In this document: positions 16,879 through 24,910 of the stretch, in pieces
How the letters are laid out: every line of letters starts with the position of its first letter
Numbering within the stretch: the stretch's first letter is position 1
Assembly: GCA_964450405.1 (NCBI GenBank)
Contig: CAYVCQ010000008.1
Coordinates: 62,001-126,000, forward strand
Source of the DNA: WRGT01 sp964450405
GTDB taxonomy: Bacteria; Spirochaetota; UBA4802; UBA5550
Direction of reading: 5' to 3'
Length of the DNA: 64,000 bases
Program-made: the position numbers and the translations under genes
The notes under the pieces: model-generated
Told to the model about the DNA's origin: nothing
Seen by the model: only the letters and a program-made list of their open reading frames with translations
Database searches by the model: none

Positions 16879-18327
16879 ATGAAAAGCAATATGTTCAAAA
16901 ATTCTGTCAAATCCGGCGCAATAGCATTGTCTTTGATGTTAGGATTCAGTATTGCCGGTTTTACGCAGGAGAATACTAATACAACAAATACGACGAACAC
17001 AACAAATACTACAAACACCAATTCAAACGATACAGTTATCATTTTGAAAAATCTCCCGAAACTCGGTGGTACACTTCAGATGCAGGGCGCACTTGAATAT
17101 CTGAAAAGGGAAGATAATGCACCGGTTCATCGTGATGACGCAAGAATGTATCTGTTCCTGAAACAGGCAAGACTCAATCTTTCCGGCACTGCCGACAATA
17201 TTAAATACTATGTACAGATGCAGTTAGGCGGAGAAGAAGTTCCAAATGGGACAAACTCTGTATACAGTCTTCTCGATGCATACGTTGATGCTCCAATTTT
17301 TAATAATGATCTTGGAATAAGATTTGGTCAGTTTAAAGTTCCATTCAGCAGGGAGATGTTGTCAGAGCCAAATTCTCTACAGTTTTCCGATACTTCAATA
17401 AACACCTCAGTATTCAATATTCAGAGAGATGTCGGGATTGCTCTTCATGGTCAAACATCTAATGTAAACTGGGCTCTTGGTACATTCACAGGCGGTGGTA
17501 TAGATATTCCGCAGAGATATATACCTCAGAGTCTTGGAGTACCTCAGATGGTTATAAGACTGGGATATGATACACTGGATAAAGATGTTTTCATTGCCAG
17601 ACAGTCTGATGCAAACCGTAAGGGAACAGGATTTGCAGCTTACGTTAGCGGTTCATATGAAAAAAACAGCTCAGTAGGTCACGGACAGGTTTTCACAACC
17701 AAGAAAACAGATACATCATGGTTTAAAAATGCCGGTTGGAATCCCTATGTAAACCAGCCAAATCCTGACCAGATAAACAAATCATCCCTTAAGCAATATG
17801 AAGCTGATGTTGCGTACCAGACAGAATTTTCCGGTTTAAAACTTTTCCTGGCTGCTGAAGCAAACTATGGTAAGTTTGAAAGCCCCTCAGGATCTCTTAC
17901 TCTCAAAGGTGGTGTAACTCAGGGAGCATTGACTTATGGACCGGTTGAAATAGCGTTGAGATACGCAATAGTTATACCTGACCAGGAAGCAGGCTACAAA
18001 GGTTCTACAGTATACAAGACAAACTTTGTCTCAGGATTAGTTGTTCCTGACACTGCATATGGACCTGCGGGATTCTATCCTATTTTTCAGAGCAAAAGAC
18101 CGATCCATGAGATTACACCTGCTCTGAATTTCTATCTTACAAAAAATCTCACAGTTAAGATGGATCTTGACATTTACATCAATGCACCAGTTGCACAGGA
18201 AGATTTAAGCGGAGCATATAACCTGATGATAATGCCGGGTCAGACTAGTTATGCACAGCGAACAGCTACAGTAATTGAAAGACAGAACACTGGCAGCGCA
18301 AGAATGCTAGCACAATTCAGTTTCTAG
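16879..18327 (+). CDS. Outer-membrane porin, OprP/OprO-like
   Basis: The 482-residue protein has a signal peptide (to about residue 29), a low-complexity linker of NTT units (residues ~32-50), and then a beta-barrel with features of the phosphate-selective porin O/P family: LFLKQARLNLSGTADNIKYY, GIRFGQFKVPFSREML, NIQRDVGIALHG, and a C-terminal phenylalanine (AQFSF). It should form a trimeric channel for small anions or other solutes. The NTT linker is unusual: it lies between the cleavage site and the barrel and is encoded by near-repetitive DNA. AAAGGAG precedes the ATG. A strong terminator follows at 18377. Confidence 0.85.
   Translation: MKSNMFKNSVKSGAIALSLMLGFSIAGFTQENTNTTNTTNTTNTTNTNSNDTVIILKNLPKLGGTLQMQGALEYLKREDNAPVHRDDARMYLFLKQARLNLSGTADNIKYYVQMQLGGEEVPNGTNSVYSLLDAYVDAPIFNNDLGIRFGQFKVPFSREMLSEPNSLQFSDTSINTSVFNIQRDVGIALHGQTSNVNWALGTFTGGGIDIPQRYIPQSLGVPQMVIRLGYDTLDKDVFIARQSDANRKGTGFAAYVSGSYEKNSSVGHGQVFTTKKTDTSWFKNAGWNPYVNQPNPDQINKSSLKQYEADVAYQTEFSGLKLFLAAEANYGKFESPSGSLTLKGGVTQGALTYGPVEIALRYAIVIPDQEAGYKGSTVYKTNFVSGLVVPDTAYGPAGFYPIFQSKRPIHEITPALNFYLTKNLTVKMDLDIYINAPVAQEDLSGAYNLMIMPGQTSYAQRTATVIERQNTGSARMLAQFSF
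16974..17030 (+). repeat. Trinucleotide-type coding repeat in the porin gene
   Basis: Units close to AATACNACN/ACAAATACN encode five Asn-Thr-Thr blocks. The DNA copies vary at third positions, so it is an imperfect tract, not a perfect microsatellite. Confidence 0.6.
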
Positions 18328-18376
18328 TATTAAGGATTAAACATGTAAAGATCTCACACAATAAAGTTTAAATTAG

Positions 18377-18407
18377 AGACCGGCATCGCGAAGATGCCGG
18401 TCTTTTT
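18377..18407 (+). terminator. Rho-independent terminator after the porin gene
   Basis: AGACCGGCATC-GCGAA-GATGCCGGTCT is a perfect 11-bp stem with a 5-base loop followed by TTTT. Confidence 0.92.
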
Positions 18408-18506
18408 ATATCATCCCTCTATAGATCCGGAATAAATAAAACGATCATTCATGTAAATGTATTTGAGTTATTTACCTTTCTAATCAAGAATTTATTTGTT
18501 AATTTC

Positions 18507-18538
18507 AAGATTGACAAAGATAATCAATCTTATATATT
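18507..18538 (+). promoter_or_regulatory. Hemerythrin promoter with overlapping operator
   Basis: TTGACA (18511-18516) and TATATT (18533-18538) are 16 bases apart. An 8-bp inverted repeat, AAGATTGA (18507-18514) and TCAATCTT (18524-18531), overlaps the -35 box and fills most of the spacer, so a bound dimer would block the promoter. Confidence 0.6.
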
Positions 18539-18567
18539 AAATCCATCACACAAGGAGAGTATATTCA

Positions 18568-18969
18568 ATGGAATGGCAATGGGACAGCCGGCTTGAAACC
18601 GGAATTGAAGAGGTCGATGAACAGCATAAAGAATTATTCGCAAGAATAGACAGTCTTGAACTGGCTATCTATAATGGGAGAGCCGCTTCTGAACTGATAA
18701 AACTTATGGAGTATCTGGAATCATATATCTTGGAACATTTTGAGCTGGAAGAGAAACTGATGCTGGACAATACTTATCCAGATTTTGCAGCACACTCACG
18801 TCAGCACAACGATTTCCGGACATACTGCACCGGAGTTTTGAATACTTTTAAAACTAAAGGTACTGACAGCTATCTGGCTATTGATATAGACAAGCATATG
18901 AGAAAATGGTGGGAGAACCACATCCTGAAAATGGACATGGCATATATTCCTTTCATTAAAATTAAATAG
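18568..18969 (+). CDS. Bacteriohemerythrin
   Basis: A single-domain, 133-residue hemerythrin with all seven di-iron ligands: His20 (DEQH), His57 and Glu61 (EHFELEE), His76 and His80 (HSRQH), His118 and Asp123 (NHILKMD). It reversibly binds O2 (or NO) in the cytoplasm, since no signal peptide is present. Length matches free-standing bacteriohemerythrins. It is monocistronic, with a strong promoter whose spacer is covered by an inverted repeat, suggesting repression by an O2- or NO-responsive regulator (inference). AAGGAGAG precedes the ATG. Confidence 0.95.
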   Translation: MEWQWDSRLETGIEEVDEQHKELFARIDSLELAIYNGRAASELIKLMEYLESYILEHFELEEKLMLDNTYPDFAAHSRQHNDFRTYCTGVLNTFKTKGTDSYLAIDIDKHMRKWWENHILKMDMAYIPFIKIK

Positions 18970-19008
18970 TCATCAAAGCTGAAATATAAAATTTCAGAAT
19001 TTAATTTA

Positions 19009-19569
19009 TCAGAATAGATAAAAAAGCGCACCGATGGAGGCTGACCTCAATCTGACTATAATATTTGTTTCATTAACAGCTGAATATCCAGTCACTGAAT
19101 CATTGTACTCATTTTTAGAACTCCATCTGCCCGCCTGAATACCAGTATCAGCAAAAAATCCGAATCTTTCAGTGAACATATATTGGCCGCCGATCAAAAT
19201 GGATCCGGTATATCCGGTTGATCTGCTTTTACTCACATCACCATCAGCATATTTATAACTTTGATAACGGTATGACATCCCGAATCCCGCTCCGCCATAA
19301 ATAGAGAAATTATTCACCTGCTTTGAAAAAAATAGAAAGTCTGCTAAAGCCGAGTACTCCTTCACTGAATTATCTACCTGATAAAAACCAATAACAGGTC
19401 TGAATGCAGCATAATCTGAAAAATTATAAATGAAACCTGCCGTACTATAATCGGGAGATGCGCTTGCGGTAATACCGAAATTTTTCTTCGGAGCACTCTC
19501 CTCGGCGGAGGACATCACTGTGAATATAAGAATAATAATTACTGCAAGTGCTGCTGAATATTTTTTCAA
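19009..19569 (-). CDS. Small outer-membrane beta-barrel protein
   Basis: The 186-residue protein has a signal peptide (cleavage near SSAEE, residue ~22) and alternating beta strands with aromatic residues (GAGFGMSYRYQSYKY, GSILIGGQYMFTERFGFF, SASIGALFYLF), ending in phenylalanine, the usual mark of an outer-membrane barrel of about eight strands. No specific family is recognised beyond the general OmpA/OmpW-like barrel pattern. It converges with the hemerythrin gene. Confidence 0.75.
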   Translation of the reverse strand: MKKYSAALAVIIILIFTVMSSAEESAPKKNFGITASASPDYSTAGFIYNFSDYAAFRPVIGFYQVDNSVKEYSALADFLFFSKQVNNFSIYGGAGFGMSYRYQSYKYADGDVSKSRSTGYTGSILIGGQYMFTERFGFFADTGIQAGRWSSKNEYNDSVTGYSAVNETNIIVRLRSASIGALFYLF

Positions 19570-19761
19570 TTGGTATCTCCTGGTTTTCTTAAGACAATTT
19601 TTTTACCGGCATTTTTTAATTGCGATGTTAAATAATTTATATCATACTGAATAAATACTGTCAATTGATTTCTCAATTCTTAAAAAACTATCATATATTA
19701 TATATAGACTGATAGAAAGAATTATTTCAGGAATGAAATTTTATATTATTTTGAGAGTGAA

Positions 19762-19791
19762 TTGACAATTTCTGCATCATTTATTTAGAAT
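19762..19791 (+). promoter_or_regulatory. Promoter of the MFS exporter gene
   Basis: TTGACA at 19762-19767 and TAGAAT at 19786-19791 are 18 bases apart, ~35 bases before the ATG. Confidence 0.55.
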
Positions 19792-19824
19792 CCTCTTTTA
19801 TACAATATAAAACAGGAAACAATT

Positions 19825-21252
19825 ATGACTACAAATAGCTCTATAAAAACAGAACGAAACCCATGGATAATATTCTCCGTTGTTGCCATGGGCACCTTTA
19901 TGGCCACACTGGATTCAAGTATTGTAAATGTTGCTTTACCGGTAATAACAAAAATTCTAGGAACTCAAATACATATCGGTCAATGGATAATTACCGGTTA
20001 TCTTTTAACAATCTCATGCCTGCTGCCGATCTTCGGACGTGCAGGCGATATGTACGGACAGAGAAAAATACTGACCATCGGTATGAGTATATTTGTTCTA
20101 AGCTCTGCAGCATGCGGTTTGTCCACATCCATACTGATGCTTATTTTATCCCGTATCGCTCAGGCTATCGGAGCATCAATGATGATGTCCAACGGACCGG
20201 CAATAATAGCAACAACATTCCCTATCAAAGAGCGCGGCAGAGCACTGGGAGCTATAGGCACAGTGGTGGCTCTTGGTTCAGTTGCGGGTCCAAGTCTTGG
20301 CGGGATTCTTGTGGGGATGTTCGGCTGGAAATCTATTTTCTTTATCAATATACCAATAGGTATAGTTGCATTTACCATGGGAAGAATTCTTCTGCCTAAA
20401 GGTATTCGCAAAGATGAAACCTTTGATTTTGCAGGATCCATTTTGTTTACACTTATTATCAGCAGTTTTCTTCTGGTACTGAGTCACGGAGGGAGTTGGG
20501 GATGGTATTCTTTACAGGTTTTTTCCGGAGTATCTATTGGTATTGTTTCACTTATACTTTTCATTACAGTTGAGAATAGAATAAAGCATCCGATGCTGGA
20601 TTTGTCACTATTCAGAAACTGGCCATTTCTTGCAGGAAACGTTTCCGGGCTCCTCTCTTTTATGGCGATGTTCAGTAATGCAATTTTACTGCCTTTCTTT
20701 CTAACTAATATACGGGGATTGTCCCCTTCACAAGTCGGACTTATTATTACGCCTTTTCCACTGGTGATGGGTATTACCGCACCGGTCAGCGGATATCTCT
20801 CAGAACGGATTAAACCTGTTTTTCTTACAACACTTGGATTAAGTATAACCACAGTGGGACTTGTTATCATGAGCAGAATTAATTCTGAAACACTAATAGC
20901 GCAAGTTGCTGTTATACAGGCCTTTCTCGGATTAGGAAGCGGACTTTTTCAGTCTCCCAACAACAACAGTGTAATAAGCTCAGTTGCCCGTGAAAAAATG
21001 GGTATTGCAGGCGGGATAAATGCGTTGATGAGAAATATCGGCATGGTAACCGGTACTGCTGTTGCTGTTTCAATTTTTGAAAACCAGAGAACCGGTTTCC
21101 TCGGTGGAATTTCAGATCCGTCATCTTTACAGAAAACCACCGCATTCCTGCATGGATACCACTGGGCCATTATGACAGGAGCAGTATTCGCAGCCGTAGG
21201 TGTTATTATATCGATGAGCAGACGAGGATATGCAGCTACGATGAAGCATTAA
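19825..21252 (+). CDS. MFS drug/solute exporter, DHA2 (EmrB/QacA) family
   Basis: The 475-residue protein has about 14 hydrophobic segments, as in DHA2 transporters. The first helix carries the family motif TLDSSIVNVALPVI. Loop 2-3 shows GRAGDMYGQRKI, and helix 5 has GSVAGPSLGGILVG (the antiporter motif C). It should export a hydrophobic or cationic compound by proton antiport across the inner membrane. The substrate is unknown. A terminator follows, so it is a single-gene transcript; the neighbouring TetR regulator has its own promoter further downstream. Confidence 0.9.
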   Translation: MTTNSSIKTERNPWIIFSVVAMGTFMATLDSSIVNVALPVITKILGTQIHIGQWIITGYLLTISCLLPIFGRAGDMYGQRKILTIGMSIFVLSSAACGLSTSILMLILSRIAQAIGASMMMSNGPAIIATTFPIKERGRALGAIGTVVALGSVAGPSLGGILVGMFGWKSIFFINIPIGIVAFTMGRILLPKGIRKDETFDFAGSILFTLIISSFLLVLSHGGSWGWYSLQVFSGVSIGIVSLILFITVENRIKHPMLDLSLFRNWPFLAGNVSGLLSFMAMFSNAILLPFFLTNIRGLSPSQVGLIITPFPLVMGITAPVSGYLSERIKPVFLTTLGLSITTVGLVIMSRINSETLIAQVAVIQAFLGLGSGLFQSPNNNSVISSVAREKMGIAGGINALMRNIGMVTGTAVAVSIFENQRTGFLGGISDPSSLQKTTAFLHGYHWAIMTGAVFAAVGVIISMSRRGYAATMKH

Positions 21253-21257
21253 AAACC

Positions 21258-21286
21258 ACAGGGAGTTTAATAAAACTCCCTGTTTT
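21258..21286 (+). terminator. Terminator after the MFS gene
   Basis: ACAGGGAGTTT-AATA-AAACTCCCTGT is a perfect 11-bp stem followed by TTTT. Confidence 0.9.
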
Positions 21287-21389
21287 CTCTAAAATACAAC
21301 CCCCGCAGATATTTACCTTTTAAAAACAGGCCCTAAAATAAATTACATTTCCGCCTTTTCCTCCCCATACTTAATTAATGAATTGACAT

Positions 21390-21438
21390 TTAGAACATAT
21401 GTTCTAATCTGCTATAAGTATTAGTACATATGTTCTAA
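21390..21438 (+). promoter_or_regulatory. Two TetR-type operators over the TetR/methyltransferase promoter
   Basis: TTAGAACATATGTTCTAA (21390-21407) is a perfect 18-bp palindrome, and TTAGTACATATGTTCTAA (21421-21438) repeats it with one mismatched arm. A candidate promoter (TTAGAA, 17 bases, TATAAG at 21413-21418) lies between and inside them. The site is 28 bases before the TetR start, which argues for autorepression. Confidence 0.8.
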
Positions 21439-21465
21439 ACAAAAATTTGGATAAGAAATCGGTCA

Positions 21466-22068
21466 ATGAATACAAAACAGAGTATAATAGAAACAGCATT
21501 GAAACTCTTCAATGCTAACGGATCATATGCAATAACTACACGTCATATAGCATCTGAAATGAATATAAGTCCGGGAAATCTTTACTACCATTTTAGAAAT
21601 AAAGAGGAAATCATCCGCGCTCTCCTAGAACGGATGATTGAGGATTATAATTCATTTATAAGACCGCCCGGCGGCAATAACGACCCGATGGTTCTGTTCA
21701 GCAATACCATCTCAATTTCAGGAAGAATAATGTACGACTACCGTTTTTTCTATATGGAGATATCCACTCTTCTCGAAAAAGATCCTGTATTAAAAAAAAT
21801 GTACATGAAGATCAAACAGGAACGCGATGCCGATTTTAAAACTATTCTGAAATTCCTTGAAGATGCAGGAATAATTGCAGAGCCGATCACTGATGAAGCA
21901 TTTGACATCATCAAAGAGAATACATGGACACTGTCTGAATTTTTACTTCAGTCTATGTATATAAACAAAATTAAAATAACACCGGAAAATATAGTTAAAA
22001 GATTCTCGAATGTCATGTACATGCTAAGACCTTATATAAAAAAAGAATTTCGTGAATTTTTAAAATAA
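21466..22068 (+). CDS. TetR-family regulator (probable autorepressor)
   Basis: The 200-residue protein has an N-terminal TetR DNA-binding domain (IIETALKLFNANGSYAITTR, then HIASEMNISPGNLYYHFRNKEEI) and a helical ligand domain whose YYHFRNK and following segments resemble regulators of membrane or lipid genes. The double palindrome just upstream is its likely operator. The methyltransferase gene follows after 30 bases and is presumably in the same operon, so the methyltransferase is induced when the regulator binds its ligand. The ATG is preceded by only a weak binding site. Confidence 0.9.
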   Translation: MNTKQSIIETALKLFNANGSYAITTRHIASEMNISPGNLYYHFRNKEEIIRALLERMIEDYNSFIRPPGGNNDPMVLFSNTISISGRIMYDYRFFYMEISTLLEKDPVLKKMYMKIKQERDADFKTILKFLEDAGIIAEPITDEAFDIIKENTWTLSEFLLQSMYINKIKITPENIVKRFSNVMYMLRPYIKKEFREFLK

Positions 22069-22098
22069 ATCATAAAAGTATTAAACTGGAGGAACAAA

Positions 22099-23133
22099 AT
22101 GCCGCTTTACTTAAACACTCTGGAAAAACTGGTATTAAAAACTTTTAATCTCGCTCCGGGGCCAATGCTTGATCTCACAGGGGGATTCTCTTTTTATGTC
22201 ATATCCTCCGCGTTAAAACTGAACATTTTTGAAACTCTGAAAGATGGCGGATTAACGGGTGAGAAACTTGCCGCAGCTCTCAACACAGACACACGAGGCC
22301 TGGGTATCCTCCTTGAATCTCTTGATTCTCTTGGTTATGTAAAAAAAAAGAAAAATAGCTATTTCAACACACGGATGACTACAAAATGGCTTCTCGATTC
22401 ATCTAATGCAAATTTCAAACTTGGCTTTGAATATTATCATTCAACAATGATCGAAATATGGCCATATATAAATGAATCAGTTAAAGCAGGGAAGGAACAT
22501 ATAAATTTCTATGACTGGCTGAAAGATAAACCGGAAGTTGCCGCTACCTACCAGAAATTCATGATGTCTCTGGCTGCCATGAGCATCCCTGAATTACTGA
22601 AAACAGTTTCATTTAAAAATGAAACTGTTCTAGATATCGGCGGGAGTCACGGACTATACAGCATCGCACTTAGCAGAAAATACACAGATATTGATATCAC
22701 AATAATTGATTCCGAATACAGCATGCCGCTCCTTCATGAAAACATTAAATCCGCAGATCTTGAAAAACAGATACATGCAGTTGCAGATGACTTTATGAAT
22801 CCTGCATTTGACAAAAAGTTTGATGCAATTCTTCTTTTCAATGTACTTCATGAACACAAAGAGCAGGATAATATTCCCATTATCCGTAAGATATACAGTT
22901 CACTCAATCCGGGAGGTCGTCTTATAATACTTGATGGCATGAATGAAAAGAAACTTTCACCCGCTGCAGATTTTGGTCTAAGAATTTACGGATTACTCTT
23001 TTTTCATTTTCTTGGAGGACAGAATTATTCATTCCTGGAAATCAGCAACTGGCTTAAGGAGTGCGGATTTAAAAAAATAAGAAGAAAAAATATGTTCAAA
23101 TCCGGATTCAGCATTATTGAAGGATGGAAATAG
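22099..23133 (+). CDS. SAM-dependent O-methyltransferase-like protein
   Basis: The 344-residue protein has the two-domain layout of plant/polyketide-type O-methyltransferases. An N-terminal winged-helix dimerisation domain (LKLNIFETLKDGGLTGEKLA ... TDTRGLGILLESLDSLGYV) is followed by a Rossmann methyltransferase domain with motif I VLDIGGSHGLYSIAL, the acidic residue in IIDSE, and LLFNVLHEHKEQD carrying a catalytic-type His. It should methylate a small molecule hydroxyl or similar. Being controlled by the adjacent TetR protein suggests a stress or xenobiotic substrate, which is inference. GGAGG precedes the ATG. Confidence 0.85.
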   Translation: MPLYLNTLEKLVLKTFNLAPGPMLDLTGGFSFYVISSALKLNIFETLKDGGLTGEKLAAALNTDTRGLGILLESLDSLGYVKKKKNSYFNTRMTTKWLLDSSNANFKLGFEYYHSTMIEIWPYINESVKAGKEHINFYDWLKDKPEVAATYQKFMMSLAAMSIPELLKTVSFKNETVLDIGGSHGLYSIALSRKYTDIDITIIDSEYSMPLLHENIKSADLEKQIHAVADDFMNPAFDKKFDAILLFNVLHEHKEQDNIPIIRKIYSSLNPGGRLIILDGMNEKKLSPAADFGLRIYGLLFFHFLGGQNYSFLEISNWLKECGFKKIRRKNMFKSGFSIIEGWK

Positions 23134-23470
23134 CGACCACAAACAATTTAACTCCCGCTATTTTTTCTTTTGAAAAGTATAATTGGGATATTAACGATTA
23201 ATCATAGTTACTCCTGATTTGATGCTATGACCTTTTATTTAAATAAGAGGTCATAGCATAAAATAAAAATTTAAATTTAGGGTCAGAGCCCTTTTTAAAA
23301 GCTGATTCTCAATAATTGAAGTTAAAAACAAATTATAACTCTAAACTCCGATAATACAAAAATCATAAATACGATAAAAGAGCAAAAAAAAATTGACATA
23401 AACAAATGCATTCATTATGGGTATTAAAAATCGTTAAATAATTCAGTATATACTGAAGAAGAGGGGTAAT
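23134..23470. other. Intergenic region with a long palindrome
   Basis: It contains the 38-base palindrome at 23222-23259, a GGTCAGAGCC repeat fragment (23280-23290) and TTGACA at 23393-23398, 17 bases before a weak TATGGG, possibly the promoter of the next gene. No other gene is visible. Confidence 0.45.
23222..23259. repeat. 38-base near-perfect palindrome
   Basis: ATGCTATGACCT and AGGTCATAGCAT flank a self-complementary centre around TTATTTAAATAA. It lacks a T-run, so it may be a bidirectional stop signal, an mRNA stabiliser or an insertion remnant. Confidence 0.55.
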
Positions 23471-24103
23471 GTGAAAAGAATAATTTTATCAATTGCAATG
23501 CTATTTTGCGTTGCTACAGCAGTTTTTGCTGAGACTATGGCCGGGAAGGTAGTTGTTGGAGGTAATGTAGGCGGCGGGATTACATACGCTCAAACAAGCT
23601 CACCTTATAAATGGGAAGGTGGTGTTGATTTAATTTATGGAGCAAACGTGGCTTTAGGATATGGTGTAAACGATTCAATCGTACTATTCGGCGGTCTTGA
23701 ATATGCTGAAAAGAATTTTGATATTGATCGCGGTTCAGAATGGATCAGTTACAGTTACAACGTTATTGATTTTCTGGCAGGTGTACGATTTATTTATTTA
23801 GGGGAAATCGGCGGATTTTATGGAGATCTCGGTTTCTTCTATGGTACACCTTTAGGTGACGTAAAATGGGAATACCCGAATAATGATTATGGACCGACTT
23901 CTGGTACTGTACCAGATGCAAATGTAAATAATGATTACGGTATGATTTTTGGTGTAGGTTACCTTTATTTGATTACTGAGCAGACCTGGCTCGACTTTGG
24001 TCTTCGCATGGAAGAGGGTTTCTCAAACATCATTGACTATACATATGTAAACATTAAATCAAGATCTCTCACCCTGAATATTGGAGTAAGTCGTGCTATA
24101 TAA
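23471..24103 (+). CDS. Secreted outer-membrane beta-barrel-like protein
   Basis: The 210-residue product has a signal peptide (cleavage near VFAET, residue ~20) and a glycine/aromatic-rich sequence with alternating strands (GGVDLIYGANVALGYG, DFLAGVRFIYLGEIGGFYG, WLDFGLRMEEGFSN, SLTLNIGVSRAI) typical of small outer-membrane barrels. No named family is recognised. The start is a GTG at 23471 preceded by GAGGGG, chosen because it begins the signal peptide exactly. Confidence 0.7.
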   Translation: MKRIILSIAMLFCVATAVFAETMAGKVVVGGNVGGGITYAQTSSPYKWEGGVDLIYGANVALGYGVNDSIVLFGGLEYAEKNFDIDRGSEWISYSYNVIDFLAGVRFIYLGEIGGFYGDLGFFYGTPLGDVKWEYPNNDYGPTSGTVPDANVNNDYGMIFGVGYLYLITEQTWLDFGLRMEEGFSNIIDYTYVNIKSRSLTLNIGVSRAI

Positions 24104-24138
24104 TTAATCCGTTGTATCTATAAAACTTCATACAATCA

Positions 24139-24180
24139 ACAGAAAGCTGTGTCCATAATAACCTGAATACAGCTTTCTGT
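24139..24180 (+). terminator. Hairpin after the barrel gene
   Basis: ACAGAAAGCTGT and ACAGCTTTCTGT form a perfect 12-bp stem with an 18-base loop, 35 bases past the stop. There is no T-run after it, so it may be a processing or stability hairpin. Confidence 0.5.
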
Positions 24181-24336
24181 TAGAACTAAAACTCTGGAAC
24201 TTTCTATAACTATCAACTCATTCCATATAACTGCAGAATCAAAACAGGTCATCCATAAAGAACAAGGTCCAGATCAGGATATAAATGCAGCTGGTACCCC
24301 GCATGTGGTTTCAGTTTTTACCACAATAATACTCTG

Positions 24337-24798
24337 CTAAAGTTTCTTATGAGCCTCATCAATGATATCAATTTTTTTCGAGATTGGATAAAGCAGAAAC
24401 GTTCCCATTCCTTTAGCAATGAGTCGTCCGCTCCTCTGTTCTTTTATCCATCCACTTGCTGTTATGATTTTTTTTCCAAAAGAATCAATCTCCGCTGAGC
24501 CTTCGAGTATATCACCCGGCCTGGTGGTTGAGATGTAGTTTGTTTTAAATTCCACGGTGGAGCATAAATCTCCCTTGGACACGGAGTATGACAATGTTGT
24601 AACACCCAGTACAGCATCCATCATGGCGGATATTACTCCCCCATGAACCTGATCCGAAGATGTTAAATGATGCTCTTTTATTTCAAGAGTATATGTTATC
24701 CTGCCCGGAGAATGCACTTTAAGAACCATTCCGAGAAATTTATCAAACTTCACAAGCTTCGTATAATAATCCTCAAACATCACGCTTGTAACTTCCAT
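24337..24798 (-). CDS. PaaI-family hotdog-fold thioesterase
   Basis: The 153-residue protein is a single hotdog domain with the signature HGGVISAMMDAVLGVTTLSY, in which the HGG and following Asp shape the acyl-CoA hydrolysis site, and the strand LCSTVEFKTNYISTTRPGD. It should hydrolyse an acyl-CoA (aryl- or medium-chain) in the cytoplasm. It lies immediately downstream of the SPFH/hydrolase genes on the same strand but ~110 bases away, so co-transcription is uncertain. AGAGGTAA precedes the ATG. Confidence 0.88.
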   Translation of the reverse strand: MEVTSVMFEDYYTKLVKFDKFLGMVLKVHSPGRITYTLEIKEHHLTSSDQVHGGVISAMMDAVLGVTTLSYSVSKGDLCSTVEFKTNYISTTRPGDILEGSAEIDSFGKKIITASGWIKEQRSGRLIAKGMGTFLLYPISKKIDIIDEAHKKL

Positions 24799-24910
24799 TA
24801 CTTACCTCTTGAATTACTTATATTGTTTTTTGAAATACTTAACATTCATAATTTTATAATTCATTTTATGCTGCTATAAAAGTTTACTTACTTTTCTCCG
24901 GCTGAATTAA

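Noticed and set aside
16974..17030. Porin repeat as a phase-variable on/off switch
   Set aside because: The units are multiples of three and imperfect; number changes would not shift the frame.
20160..21170. Several minus-strand frames within the MFS gene
   Set aside because: They mirror the transporter's codon pattern and have no binding sites; shadows of the real gene.
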